Below are positions 1 through 7,049 of a stretch of DNA of 13,211 bases, one piece after another (the stretch's first letter is position 1; every line of letters starts with the position of its first letter). The notes beneath the pieces were generated by a model, which was given only the letters and a program-made list of their open reading frames with translations, was not told the origin of the DNA and searched no databases. Position numbers and translations under genes: made by a program. The stretch covers positions 1 through 13,211 of the forward strand of contig JAOZSG010000052.1 of the NCBI GenBank assembly GCA_029939785.1. Reading direction: 5' to 3'. Source of the stretch: Fidelibacterota bacterium (GTDB lineage: Bacteria; Fidelibacterota; UBA2242; JAFGTP01).

Positions 1-845
1 GGAGAAATTTAACTCAAAGGATTAAGTCTGATATAAATTCTAAAAAAGATGCAAATTGTTACCAAATCGGTGAAACTTTTGGAAGTAATAATCTAATCAA
101 ATCTTATGTGAATAATGGTATGCTGGACTCACAATTTAACTTTGGGTTATTTTTTACACAAAGACGAGTATTTGCAGAAAAAAATGGCAGTTTACTTGAT
201 GTGAAATTATCATTGGAAAAAGGATTAGAGGTTTTTGGTTATAATCATGTTATGGGTAATATTTTTGATAGTCACGATCAGGTTAGAATGATGTCTTTAT
301 TAGAAGGCGACTTGACTCTATCGGATAATGGGTCTAAAAAAGCATGGGAATTACCTGCAATAAAAGTTGATAAAATATCAACATACAATAAACAACAGGC
401 TCTTATGACCTTTATTCTCACAATTCCGGGTGTTCCTATTATTTATTATGGAGATGAATTTGGGATGACTGGTGCAAATGATCCGGATAATAGAAGAATG
501 ATGAGATTTGATGCAGAATTAAATATCAATGAAAAAAAACAACTTCAAATTATCTCAGAAATAGTTCAAGTTAGAAAAAATCATGCGGCATTAAGACGTG
601 GTGATTATCTTCCACTTTTTTGTGATGACAATGTTTTTATTTACAGTCGCGGTGATACATCGGAAAGATTAATCATTGCAATTAATAAAAATAATAATAA
701 AGAATTAATTACGTTAGATATACCTGATTGGATAACAGCTTCTACACTAAAATCATTGCTAAATACGAATAATTTAACAGTTAAAAACAATACTCTAAAG
801 TTAGAACTTACAGCATATTCCGGTAACATTTGGATATGTAAATAA
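1..845 (+). CDS. GH13 alpha-amylase-family glycoside hydrolase, C-terminal part (5' end outside window)
   Basis: The frame is open from base 3 to the TAA at 843-845 and has no start inside the window, so about 280 C-terminal residues are seen. GH13 enzymes hydrolyse or rearrange alpha-glucosidic bonds in starch- or maltodextrin-type substrates. Visible hallmarks are the general acid/base Glu in IGETFGS (codon 72-74), then DSQFNF, then the fourth conserved region FDSHDQVR with its His and Asp (codons 273-278). Next comes PGVPIIYYGDEFGM followed by NDPDNRR, typical of the end of the (beta/alpha)8 barrel in the neopullulanase/cyclomaltodextrinase/alpha-glucosidase branch. The last ~80 residues look like the usual C-terminal beta-sandwich. 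The catalytic Asp nucleophile lies upstream and cannot be checked. A GTG at 108 falls inside the conserved domain and is not a start. Family is sure; exact substrate specificity and subfamily are not. Confidence 0.9.
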   Translation, partial: RNLTQRIKSDINSKKDANCYQIGETFGSNNLIKSYVNNGMLDSQFNFGLFFTQRRVFAEKNGSLLDVKLSLEKGLEVFGYNHVMGNIFDSHDQVRMMSLLEGDLTLSDNGSKKAWELPAIKVDKISTYNKQQALMTFILTIPGVPIIYYGDEFGMTGANDPDNRRMMRFDAELNINEKKQLQIISEIVQVRKNHAALRRGDYLPLFCDDNVFIYSRGDTSERLIIAINKNNNKELITLDIPDWITASTLKSLLNTNNLTVKNNTLKLELTAYSGNIWICK

Positions 846-876
846 ATTAATACTTTAATAATTGATGGAGTACTAA

Positions 877-1476
877 ATGAGATTTAAAATTCGTCCCTTT
901 CACCTAAGTGATTTATCAGCATTATATCGTATTTGTCTATTGACAGCAAAAAGCGGCAAAGATGCTACAAGTTTATATTCAGATCCTGATCTGGTTGGAA
1001 GTTATTATGCAGCACCTTATGCTATATTTGAACCTGAGGTTTGTTTTGTTATTACTAATTCCGGTAATCCATGTGGATATATAATTGGCACCAAAGACAC
1101 TGAAAAATTAATAAAAACCTGTGAAAAAAATTGGTTTCCAATACTTAGAGAGAGATATAAAAAACCAGATCCAGAAGAGAAATCAGCAGATGCACAAATA
1201 AGAAGATTAATACATGAAGGTTATAATTTAAAATCTGAACTTACTGACTATCCTGCCCATTTACACATTGATCTTTTACCTATTGCACAAGGACAAGGTT
1301 TAGGTAGAAAAATAATGAATACATTTATTGATAATTTAAAAAAATTTAATACACCTGCTTTACACTTAGAAGTAGGAAAAACAAATACAAATGCAATTAA
1401 ATTTTATCAACATATTGGATTTCATATAATCAAAGAATATGAAAATTCTATTGCTTTTGGAATGCAACTTAGATAG
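877..1476 (+). CDS. GNAT-family N-acetyltransferase (O-GlcNAcase-associated acetyltransferase-like)
   Basis: A 199-residue cytosolic protein expected to transfer an acetyl group from acetyl-CoA to an unknown acceptor. The N-terminal half (about residues 5-75: IRPFHLSDL, RICLLTAKSGKDAT, LYSDPDLVGSYYAAPY, GYIIGTKDT) resembles the bacterial GNAT group related to the acetyltransferase-like domain of O-GlcNAcase. The acetyl-CoA pyrophosphate loop is QGQGLGR (138-144) within motif A (HIDLLPIAQGQGLGRK, 130-145). Motif B is NTNAIKFYQHIGF (170-182). The ATG at 877 is preceded by GGAG at 867-870 with 6-nt spacing. The gene follows the GH13 gene by 31 nt with no visible terminator, so they may be co-transcribed. 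It converges on the hicBA pair. Substrate is unknown; the family call is firm. Confidence 0.88.
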   Translation: MRFKIRPFHLSDLSALYRICLLTAKSGKDATSLYSDPDLVGSYYAAPYAIFEPEVCFVITNSGNPCGYIIGTKDTEKLIKTCEKNWFPILRERYKKPDPEEKSADAQIRRLIHEGYNLKSELTDYPAHLHIDLLPIAQGQGLGRKIMNTFIDNLKKFNTPALHLEVGKTNTNAIKFYQHIGFHIIKEYENSIAFGMQLR

Positions 1477-1490
1477 AATTTTCTATTAAC

Positions 1491-1619
1491 TTAAAATAAT
1501 GTTGAAGTTTGTGGCAACCGGAGTGCTATAAACTTTTGTAAAATTACAAAATTTAAACTCTCTAACATTTTTATTAACGGTTCCGTCACCGATAGTCCAA
1601 TGAAATGGCTTATTCTCAT
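1491..1619 (-). other. Short reverse-strand ORF (42 codons) or gene remnant downstream of hicA
   Basis: On the minus strand an ATG at 1619, two bases after the hicA stop codon, opens a 42-codon frame beginning MRISHFIGLSVTEP and ending at the TAA at 1493-1491. A second frame through the same stretch is also open and reads PFHWTIGDGTVNKNV, followed by FCNFTKVYSTPVAT, but has no start. The region is locally more GC-rich (GTGGCAACCGG, GGTTCCGTCACCG) than typical spacers here. It could be a tiny third gene of the hic operon, a decayed gene end, or a non-coding repeat. No convincing RBS precedes the ATG. I recognise no family. Confidence 0.2.
1534..1551. repeat. Perfect 8-bp inverted repeat between convergent genes
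   Basis: TTTTGTAA, two bases, then TTACAAAA. It lies between the convergent ends of the acetyltransferase and hicA genes, 58 nt past the former. The stem is AT-rich and neither side has a clear T-run, so a terminator role is only weakly supported. Confidence 0.35.
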
Positions 1620-1621
1620 TT

Positions 1622-1846
1622 TTACGTCTTTTTTAATAAATCTGTTTTATCTATTTCACAATCCCTTAATATTTTTGATAGAATTCCTGTGCCAATAGTT
1701 TCGTTTGCATGAACTGGAACAGTTGTACACCTACCGTCTGAATGTTGTAAAAAGTTATGGCTACCTTTTGTTCTAATAACTTCAAATCCAAATTTTCTTA
1801 GAATTTTAATCAATTTTTCCCCTGACAAGGAAGGGAAGTTGCTCAT
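1622..1846 (-). CDS. hicA: HicA-family mRNA interferase toxin
   Basis: A 74-residue protein of the usual HicA length with the double-stranded-RNA-binding-like fold. HicA toxins cleave mRNA and stop growth until bound by HicB. The family signature is complete: SGEKLIKILRKFGFE (8-22), the catalytic-histidine motif TKGSHNFL with His30, DGRCTTVPVH (37-46), and the C-terminal GTGILSKILRDCEI (53-66). There is no frameshift, so the toxin looks intact. Its ATG (1846-1844) overlaps the hicB stop codon as ATGA, so translation is probably coupled and the antitoxin is made first. This hicB-hicA order is the reverse of the E. coli K-12 hicA-hicB order, but both are known. Certain as to family; activity is inferred. 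Confidence 0.93.
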   Translation of the reverse strand: MSNFPSLSGEKLIKILRKFGFEVIRTKGSHNFLQHSDGRCTTVPVHANETIGTGILSKILRDCEIDKTDLLKKT

Positions 1847-2058
1847 ATTGAAAGTACCAATCGTTGTACCCCTATGAACTCATTTGGTTCAAACAAAAAA
1901 TCTTCAGTTTCTAAACACAATTCTATAACTTCCTTTGTTCTCTCCATTAATTCGTCCAATGATTTTGCTTGTGTATAACATCCTTTTAAAGCTGGTACTG
2001 TTGATACATAAAATCCATCTGTATCCTTTTCTATAATAACATTAAACGTCTGATCCAT
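1843..2058 (-). CDS. hicB: HicB-family antitoxin (short, N-terminal domain only)
   Basis: A 71-residue protein with the HicB partial RNase H-like domain: FNVIIEKDTDGFYVSTVP (5-22), LKGCYTQAKSLDELMERTKE (24-43), then an amphipathic helix ending around residue 52. HicB binds and neutralises HicA. Longer HicB proteins (e.g. E. coli, about 140 residues) add a helix-turn-helix or ribbon-helix-helix domain for autoregulation. None is visible here, although a perfect inverted repeat lies just upstream. The ATG at 2058-2056 has a strong GGAGG RBS (2069-2065) six bases upstream. Expressed as a pair with hicA. Confidence 0.92.
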   Translation of the reverse strand: MDQTFNVIIEKDTDGFYVSTVPALKGCYTQAKSLDELMERTKEVIELCLETEDFLFEPNEFIGVQRLVLSI

Positions 2059-2070
2059 ATAAAGCCTCCA

Positions 2071-2093
2071 ATTGTATAGTCACAATATACAAT
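2071..2093. promoter_or_regulatory. Probable hicBA operator: 8-bp perfect inverted repeat
   Basis: ATTGTATA, seven bases, TATACAAT: a perfect dyad directly upstream of the hicB RBS. It overlaps the -10 element and expected transcription start of the predicted hicBA promoter, the usual place for toxin-antitoxin autorepression. A copy of the half-site, TATACAA, recurs at 2197-2203 in the same spacer. The dyad is seen directly; binding by a HicB/HicA complex or another regulator is inference. Confidence 0.6.
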
Positions 2094-2111
2094 AATTTTT
2101 TAAAAAATCAA
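2084..2111 (-). promoter_or_regulatory. Predicted hicBA promoter
   Basis: On the minus strand TTGATT (2111-2106), a 16-bp spacer, then TATATT (2089-2084). Transcription would begin near 2077, inside the inverted repeat, about 19 nt before the hicB start. Sequence match only; the region is AT-rich, so chance matches are possible. Confidence 0.45.
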
Positions 2112-2308
2112 TATATATGAAGATTATAACATTTATTAAGCCAAAGGTGAGTGAACAAATGAAAAGAACTATCTTCGTTAACTAAACCTGATTTGCTATA
2201 CAAACTTTTTTGTTGAGTATTTAATATATTCAAAAAAAATTAAAAATATACTAATTGCCTACAACCTTTTCAGATGAATATAAGTCATAGCATTGTTAAG
2301 ATTTTTCT

Positions 2309-2314
2309 GGAAGG
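2309..2314 (+). promoter_or_regulatory. RBS that fixes the start of the DUF5916 gene
   Basis: GGAAGG lies 8 nt before the ATG at 2323. The reading frame is open further up to a TTG at 2293, but that codon has no RBS. The ATG also places a signal peptide exactly at the N-terminus. Confidence 0.65.
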
Positions 2315-2322
2315 TAAAGTTT

Positions 2323-4983
2323 ATGAAAATATTTAGTTTCGTATTGGTCATTCTAATTTGTTTTAATTTGGTAATGGCAAAACATGTTCCCCCACCAATG
2401 TCTGCGAGAAAACGCTCTATAACAGCAACAAAAATAACTCAAAATAATTTTAAAATTGATGGGATTTTATCCGAAGAAATTTGGAATAATGGTGAATGGA
2501 CCAGTGGTTTGTTCCAACAAAAACCTAATGATGGAGAACCAGAATCCTTCAAAACTGAATTTTGTATTCTCTATGATCAGGATTTTATTTATGTAGCCGC
2601 ACGAGCTCATGATCCGGAGCCAGAAAAAATCAGTGCAATCTTATCAAGACGTGATAATTATACAGAATCAGACTGGATGTACATATCATTTGATAGTTTT
2701 AATGATAACAGAACAGCTTTTGAATTTGGATTAAATGCGGCCGGAGTTCAGCATGATTTAAGACGTTATGACGATGAAAATGCAGATGATAGTTGGGATG
2801 CAATATGGGATGGTGATGCTCATATCGGTGACAATAGTTGGACTGCAGAATGGCGAATTCCTTTCAAAGAATTACGATTCACAACCTCGGATAACATGAA
2901 ATGGGGAGTTGAACTTTACCGTGAATTACCACGAAAAAATAATGAACTTTCTGTATGGAGTTATTGGGCACAGGATGAAGCAGGATTTGTATCAAATTAC
3001 GGCACTCTTCATGGTTTAAAAAATATTCAATCCTCCAAACCAATTTATATTAAACCATATATAGTTAGCCAATCCAATATTTCTGACAATCTTGTTACAC
3101 CAGTTCATGATAACAGTTATGATTTTTTATATAATATCGGTGGTGATTTTAGATATAGTAGTCCGAGTGGAATAACTTTAAACGCAACAATCAATCCTGA
3201 TTTTGGCCAAATAGAGGCTGATCCTGCAAATTTCAATTTAACTGAATTCGAAACTTATTTTGCTGAAAAACGGCCCTTTTTTATGGAAGGCGGAAATATA
3301 CTTCATTTTCCTTTAAATTTTGGTGATGGTGATAATGGAACTAACACTTTATTTTATTCCAGAAGAATTGGTCGTGCACCTCAAGGATGGACACAGTACA
3401 ATGATGAAAAAATTGATATTGCAGAAGAAAGATCAGCTTCAACAAATATTCTGGGAGCAACAAAAATTACAGGAAAAACAAAAAATGGTTTATCAATTGG
3501 TGTAATGGAAGCTCTAACAACAGAAGAAAAAGCAACCGTCTTTTATGATGATGGATCAAAAGAAAAATGTGTAATTGAACCAATATCCAATTATTTTTTA
3601 GGCCGTATCCAACAGGATTTCAACGATGGTCAGGCTACTATTGGTGGAATTTTTACAGCAGTAAACAGAAAACTTGATGGAACAGGAATAGACTATCTCC
3701 ACGATGCCGCATATACTGGTGGAATTGATTTTGAATATGAATTTTTAGACAGAAAATATGGGATAGAAACATCCTTATCTTTTAGTAATGTATCAGGTGA
3801 TACAATTGCGATACAGCGTACTCAAAAAAGTTCATCAAGATATTTTAACAGAGTTGATGCAGACCATCTTAATTATGATACAGATTTAACTTCATTATCA
3901 GGATATAGTTTCAAATCCGTAGTAATGAAAAACACGGGTCATTTTCGAGGTGCAATTGGACTAACCGGATCAAGCCCGGGTTTTGAAGTAAATGATATGG
4001 GTTATATAAGAAATGTCGATGATGTGAGTCAGTTTATTTGGATTCAATACCAGGAATGGGAACCAGGAAAAATATTCAGACAATATAGAATCAATATCAA
4101 TCAATTTACATCTCATACTTTCAATGGGGAGAAAAAAAATCCAGGTATAAATATTAACTCACATTTTACATTCAACAATAATTGGAGATTAAGTTTTGGA
4201 ATCAACAGGAATTTTAGTGGGTTAAGTCCTAGTATGAATAGAGGCGGACCTGCATTATATATACCAAACAGCTCTGCAATTTGGACTTTAGTCGGAACCG
4301 ATCAAAGAAAGAATCTTAGTGCATTAATAATGGGTTTTGTATTTGATAATGATGACAATGTAAAAAGTATAGGGCTTGAACCATCTATTACCTGGCGACC
4401 ACGTCAAAACCTACAATTAACCGCTGATATCAGTTATAACTTTCTTGATGATACATGGGCATGGATTGGTTCTACAGAAGATAACAATGGCAATGACCAA
4501 TATTTCTGGGCAAGTATGAAACAAAAAACTATAAGTTTCACACTTCGTGCTGATTTTACTCTTACAAATAAATTATCATTTCAATATTATGCTCAACCTT
4601 ATTTTACTGCCGGTGAATATTTTGATTATAAACGTGTTAATGATGCCGATAATGCTAATTTTGATAAACGATTTGAAATGATGAATGACCGGATGAATTA
4701 CAATAAGAATGACGGTGAATTTAATATTGATTATAATAATGATGGTCAGACTGACTATTCTTTTAGCGGACAGACTGATTTTAATTACAAGCAATTTCGT
4801 TCCAATTTTGTATTGCGTTGGGAATATTCTACAGGCTCAGTTGCATATCTTGTATGGTCACAAGGATATACAAATTATCAGTCATTCCTGCCTTTCAATT
4901 TTGGAAATGATATAAACAAACTTTTTTCAGGAGTTTCAGATAATGTATTCATGATTAAAGTTAGTCAGAGTTTGAGTTTGTGA
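2323..4983 (+). CDS. CBM9-like / DUF5916 outer-membrane beta-barrel protein
   Basis: An 886-residue exported protein. Residues 1-19 form a signal peptide (MKIFSFVLVILICFNLVMA). Residues ~31-235 form a CBM9-like carbohydrate-binding beta-sandwich (FKIDGILSEEIWNN, FIYVAARAHDPEPEKI, WTAEWRIPFKELRF). From ~240 the DUF5916 region begins, a predicted outer-membrane barrel. Its hallmark is at ~292-323: PDFGQIEADPANFN, then AEKRPFFMEGG. Near the C-terminus a calcium-loop-like DYNNDGQTD (803-811) precedes the family-typical FRSNFVLRWEYSTGS. The family occurs widely in FCB bacteria; its function is unestablished, and binding or handling of glycans at the outer membrane is only suggested by the CBM9-like fold. 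It stands alone: hicBA is divergent upstream and the histidine kinase convergent downstream. Length and ends look complete. Confidence 0.9.
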   Translation: MKIFSFVLVILICFNLVMAKHVPPPMSARKRSITATKITQNNFKIDGILSEEIWNNGEWTSGLFQQKPNDGEPESFKTEFCILYDQDFIYVAARAHDPEPEKISAILSRRDNYTESDWMYISFDSFNDNRTAFEFGLNAAGVQHDLRRYDDENADDSWDAIWDGDAHIGDNSWTAEWRIPFKELRFTTSDNMKWGVELYRELPRKNNELSVWSYWAQDEAGFVSNYGTLHGLKNIQSSKPIYIKPYIVSQSNISDNLVTPVHDNSYDFLYNIGGDFRYSSPSGITLNATINPDFGQIEADPANFNLTEFETYFAEKRPFFMEGGNILHFPLNFGDGDNGTNTLFYSRRIGRAPQGWTQYNDEKIDIAEERSASTNILGATKITGKTKNGLSIGVMEALTTEEKATVFYDDGSKEKCVIEPISNYFLGRIQQDFNDGQATIGGIFTAVNRKLDGTGIDYLHDAAYTGGIDFEYEFLDRKYGIETSLSFSNVSGDTIAIQRTQKSSSRYFNRVDADHLNYDTDLTSLSGYSFKSVVMKNTGHFRGAIGLTGSSPGFEVNDMGYIRNVDDVSQFIWIQYQEWEPGKIFRQYRININQFTSHTFNGEKKNPGININSHFTFNNNWRLSFGINRNFSGLSPSMNRGGPALYIPNSSAIWTLVGTDQRKNLSALIMGFVFDNDDNVKSIGLEPSITWRPRQNLQLTADISYNFLDDTWAWIGSTEDNNGNDQYFWASMKQKTISFTLRADFTLTNKLSFQYYAQPYFTAGEYFDYKRVNDADNANFDKRFEMMNDRMNYNKNDGEFNIDYNNDGQTDYSFSGQTDFNYKQFRSNFVLRWEYSTGSVAYLVWSQGYTNYQSFLPFNFGNDINKLFSGVSDNVFMIKVSQSLSL

Positions 4984-4986
4984 GGG

Positions 4987-5040
4987 TTGTTTAACTTGTT
5001 AAATTAGTTGAACTGGTTGAACCGGTTAAATTGGTTGGAT
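4987..5040. repeat. 9-bp tandem repeat, six units
   Basis: Six head-to-tail 9-mers start 3 nt after the DUF5916 stop codon: TTGTTTAAC, TTGTTAAAT, TAGTTGAAC, TGGTTGAAC, CGGTTAAAT, TGGTTGGAT. The consensus is close to TGGTTGAAC. Unit junctions create small dyads, such as TTTAAC-TT-GTTAAA (4990-5003) and AACCGGTT (5020-5027), so the RNA could fold. It may be a minisatellite. Confidence 0.75.
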
Positions 5041-5110
5041 TTAAAACTCTGTATTTTGCATAAACAATTATCAAACATATTATTATTTTAAAATTAAACA
5101 TGATTTTTTA

Positions 5111-5142
5111 AGCACCAGAGGTGCGTTCCTATTTGTATAAAA
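5111..5142. repeat. REP-like hairpin element, copy A
   Basis: The element contains a perfect stem GCACC-AGA-GGTGC (5112-5124) followed by GTTCCTATTTGTATAAAA. It shares AGCACC, GTGCG and CTATT at matching spacing with copy B 52 bp away. This suggests a dispersed palindromic repeat family; genome copy number is unknown from this window. Confidence 0.5.
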
Positions 5143-5162
5143 TGGATTATCTAATGTATTAA

Positions 5163-5194
5163 AGCACCTTTATGTGCGGCTCTATTGCTAAAAA
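5163..5194. repeat. REP-like hairpin element, copy B
   Basis: Same orientation as copy A: AGCACC, a loop, GTGCG, three bases, CTATT. The stem is degraded to GCAC/GTGC. Its tail forms another small stem TTGCT-AAAAA-AGCAA (5185-5199). It appears to be a diverged copy. Confidence 0.42.
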
Positions 5195-5234
5195 AGCAAA
5201 AAAACAGAACACAGATCGATCGGATTAAACGGAT

Positions 5235-6815
5235 CTAATCTTCTTCAATTTTTACTGGAAATTTCAAATAAAAACAAGTCCCTTTTCCAGGTTCGCTCTC
5301 GACATCAAATTTTACATTATAAGGTTTAAGGAGATTATAAGAACTATACAAACCCAAACCCGTTCCTTTTGGTTCTCCCTCTTTAGCTTCATCTGAAGTT
5401 GGTTTTGTAGTATAAAAAGGTTCAAACAATTTATCTAAATTATCTTTTGATATTCCATGACCAGTATCTTTTATTTCAACAGTTATTATATCATTATCAT
5501 AATAAGTTTTAATATATAATAATTTTTCATCTGATTTGTACATTGCATCAGCAGCATTGCGAATAATATTAAGTAACGCCTGGGAAAAATCACTATACAC
5601 TCCGAATACACTTGGAATGGTTTTATCAAGTTCATATTTTTTATAAATTTTATTCTTAAATTCCAGGTCAGCATCTAAAAAGTCCAATTCATTTTCAAGC
5701 AATTCACTCAAATTGATATATCGTGGTTTTGTTTCCTGTTCTTTTCGACATTTTGTCATCATAGTATCAACAATCTTGTTAATTTTATCTGTTGATTTAT
5801 TTAAAGCTTTTATAATTGGTGGGTTAACAACCTTACCCTCTTCCAACATGTATATATATCCATATAATACAGTTAGTGGATTTCTAATATTATGTGCAAT
5901 TCCTGAAGCCAAAAGTCCAATTGATGATAACCTGTTTTCCTTCTGAAGTTCTTCTTCCAGTTCTTTTTGTCGCTTCTCTATTTTCTTCCTTTCTGTAAGA
6001 TCCCTAATAATTCCCTGATAAAATTTAAAATGGTCATCAAATATGGGGATAGCATTAATTTCAACAGTTGCAATAGTTCTATCTTTTTTTGTCATGAATA
6101 ATTCACAGGCTTCGACTTTTTCTCCTGCATATAATTTTTGTAAAGTTTCATTTACGTTATTTTTTTCAGAATCCAGAAAAAAGTCTGTTAAATTTTTGTC
6201 TAAAATTTCTTCAGGTGAAAACTGGCATATTCTTTCACATGCTTTTGATATATAAATAAATGTCCCATCTGGTTTTATCCTGAAAATTGCGTCAAAACTA
6301 CTTTCCACAATTCCTCTGTATTTTTGTTTACTTTCTCTTAATGCTATTTCAGTTTTCTTTAGAGCAGTAATATTACGGGTAACAACAGCGATATGTGTTA
6401 CTTCATTATTTTGATAATAAGGATAATAAGCAACATCATAAAATCCATCCTCGAGAGTATTAAAACTAAACCAATCCTGATAATGAATTTCTTCTCCATC
6501 AAAACACTTTTCCAAAAAAGGTTTTATTGTTACAATAAATTTTTTCTCACCCCAAATATCCTTTAAGGATTTACCGACGATTTGATCTGGCAGTACCCCT
6601 CTCTCCTTACAGTATGAATCATTAACTGCTACATATTTATAATCATGATTAATCAGAGTCATAAAATCTGCAGCTGCATTTGCAATAAATTTATACTTCC
6701 CGAGATTATCTTTCGATTGACGTAATTTCTTAATTTCCTGCTTTAATAAATGATTTTCTTCAATAAGTTGTTCTTTTAATTTATTCTCACTATAATTATT
6801 TTTATTTTCAGTCAT
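5235..6815 (-). CDS. Soluble PAS-PAS sensor histidine kinase (orphan)
   Basis: A 526-residue cytoplasmic two-component sensor kinase with no membrane segment. A coiled coil (~8-38) leads into two PAS domains (~40-155 and ~163-278), the first containing FMTLINHDYKYVAVND and the second FDAIFRIKPDGTFIYIS, each ending near a PAC-type motif (VVTRNIT, IIRDLTERK). A short linker coiled coil leads to the HisKA helix with the phosphoacceptor His308 in ASGIAHNIRNPLTVL. The HATPase domain has N box NIIRNAADAM (416-425), G1 DTGHGIS (450-456), F box LFEPFYTTK (464-472) and G2 GTGLGL (484-489), all intact. The residue after the His is Asn where Glu or Asp is commoner. No response regulator is adjacent. It is divergent from the TonB-receptor operon. 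ATG 6815 is chosen over a TTG at 6827 because GGAGA (6825-6821) fits it as RBS. Confidence 0.93.
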   Translation of the reverse strand: MTENKNNYSENKLKEQLIEENHLLKQEIKKLRQSKDNLGKYKFIANAAADFMTLINHDYKYVAVNDSYCKERGVLPDQIVGKSLKDIWGEKKFIVTIKPFLEKCFDGEEIHYQDWFSFNTLEDGFYDVAYYPYYQNNEVTHIAVVTRNITALKKTEIALRESKQKYRGIVESSFDAIFRIKPDGTFIYISKACERICQFSPEEILDKNLTDFFLDSEKNNVNETLQKLYAGEKVEACELFMTKKDRTIATVEINAIPIFDDHFKFYQGIIRDLTERKKIEKRQKELEEELQKENRLSSIGLLASGIAHNIRNPLTVLYGYIYMLEEGKVVNPPIIKALNKSTDKINKIVDTMMTKCRKEQETKPRYINLSELLENELDFLDADLEFKNKIYKKYELDKTIPSVFGVYSDFSQALLNIIRNAADAMYKSDEKLLYIKTYYDNDIITVEIKDTGHGISKDNLDKLFEPFYTTKPTSDEAKEGEPKGTGLGLYSSYNLLKPYNVKFDVESEPGKGTCFYLKFPVKIEED

Positions 6816-6820
6816 TATTT

Positions 6821-6825
6821 TCTCC
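6821..6825 (-). promoter_or_regulatory. RBS that fixes the histidine kinase start
   Basis: GGAGA on the minus strand, five bases before the ATG at 6815. It overlaps the alternative in-frame TTG at 6827-6825, which therefore cannot use it. Confidence 0.65.
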
Positions 6826-6840
6826 AATTACATCGTAATA

Positions 6841-6869
6841 AATATAGAAATAATAATGATTAAATTCAA
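6841..6869 (-). promoter_or_regulatory. Predicted promoter of the histidine kinase gene
   Basis: Minus strand TTGAAT (6869-6864), exactly 17 bp, TATATT (6846-6841). This gives a leader of roughly 20 nt before the ATG at 6815. Pattern match only, in AT-rich DNA. Confidence 0.5.
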
Positions 6870-7049
6870 AAATAGAAAATATTAACCCAATTTATCAGAT
6901 AAAAATTAAACCTAAAAATATATTCACATAAAAACTGATATCACTAATCTAACCACCATATTAATGTATAGCGTTATTTTTATTGAAAATGTAAAACATT
7001 TAGTTAGTTCGACAATAAAACCAACACAACATAAAAATCTTGCTATTTG

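Larger units (their letters stand above)
4984..5234. other. Repeat-rich spacer between convergent genes
   Basis: This 251-bp spacer separates the DUF5916 gene from the convergent histidine kinase gene. It holds a 9-bp tandem repeat (4987-5040), two related hairpin-bearing elements (5111-5142 and 5163-5194), and at 5213-5236 a stretch with AGATC/GATCT arms followed, on the minus strand, by a run of seven T (5204-5198). The last could be a weak terminator for the kinase gene. No ORF of interest is seen. Confidence 0.6.

Noticed and set aside
1477..2100. hicBA as an integron cassette with flanking attC sites
   Set aside because: I could not find properly spaced RYYYAAC/GTTRRRY core sites, and no integrase is in view.
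2117..2185. 22-codon plus-strand ORF in the hicB/DUF5916 spacer
   Set aside because: Very short, no good RBS, no recognisable motif; expected by chance in AT-rich DNA.
2293..2322. Possible TTG start extending the DUF5916 protein by 10 residues
   Set aside because: No RBS before the TTG, whereas the ATG at 2323 has GGAAGG upstream and starts a clean signal peptide.
4576..4794. Minus-strand ORF of 72 codons inside the DUF5916 gene
   Set aside because: Low-complexity Ile-rich translation antisense to a well-supported family domain.
4987..5040. CRISPR-like array
   Set aside because: Units are 9 bp, directly adjacent and without spacers, so it is a plain tandem repeat.
5713..6255. Plus-strand ORFs of 70-77 codons inside the histidine kinase gene
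   Set aside because: Antisense shadows of the conserved HisKA and PAS regions, with no RBS or family motif.
6816..6827. TTG start for the histidine kinase at 6827
   Set aside because: The TTG overlaps the GGAGA that serves as RBS for the ATG at 6815.
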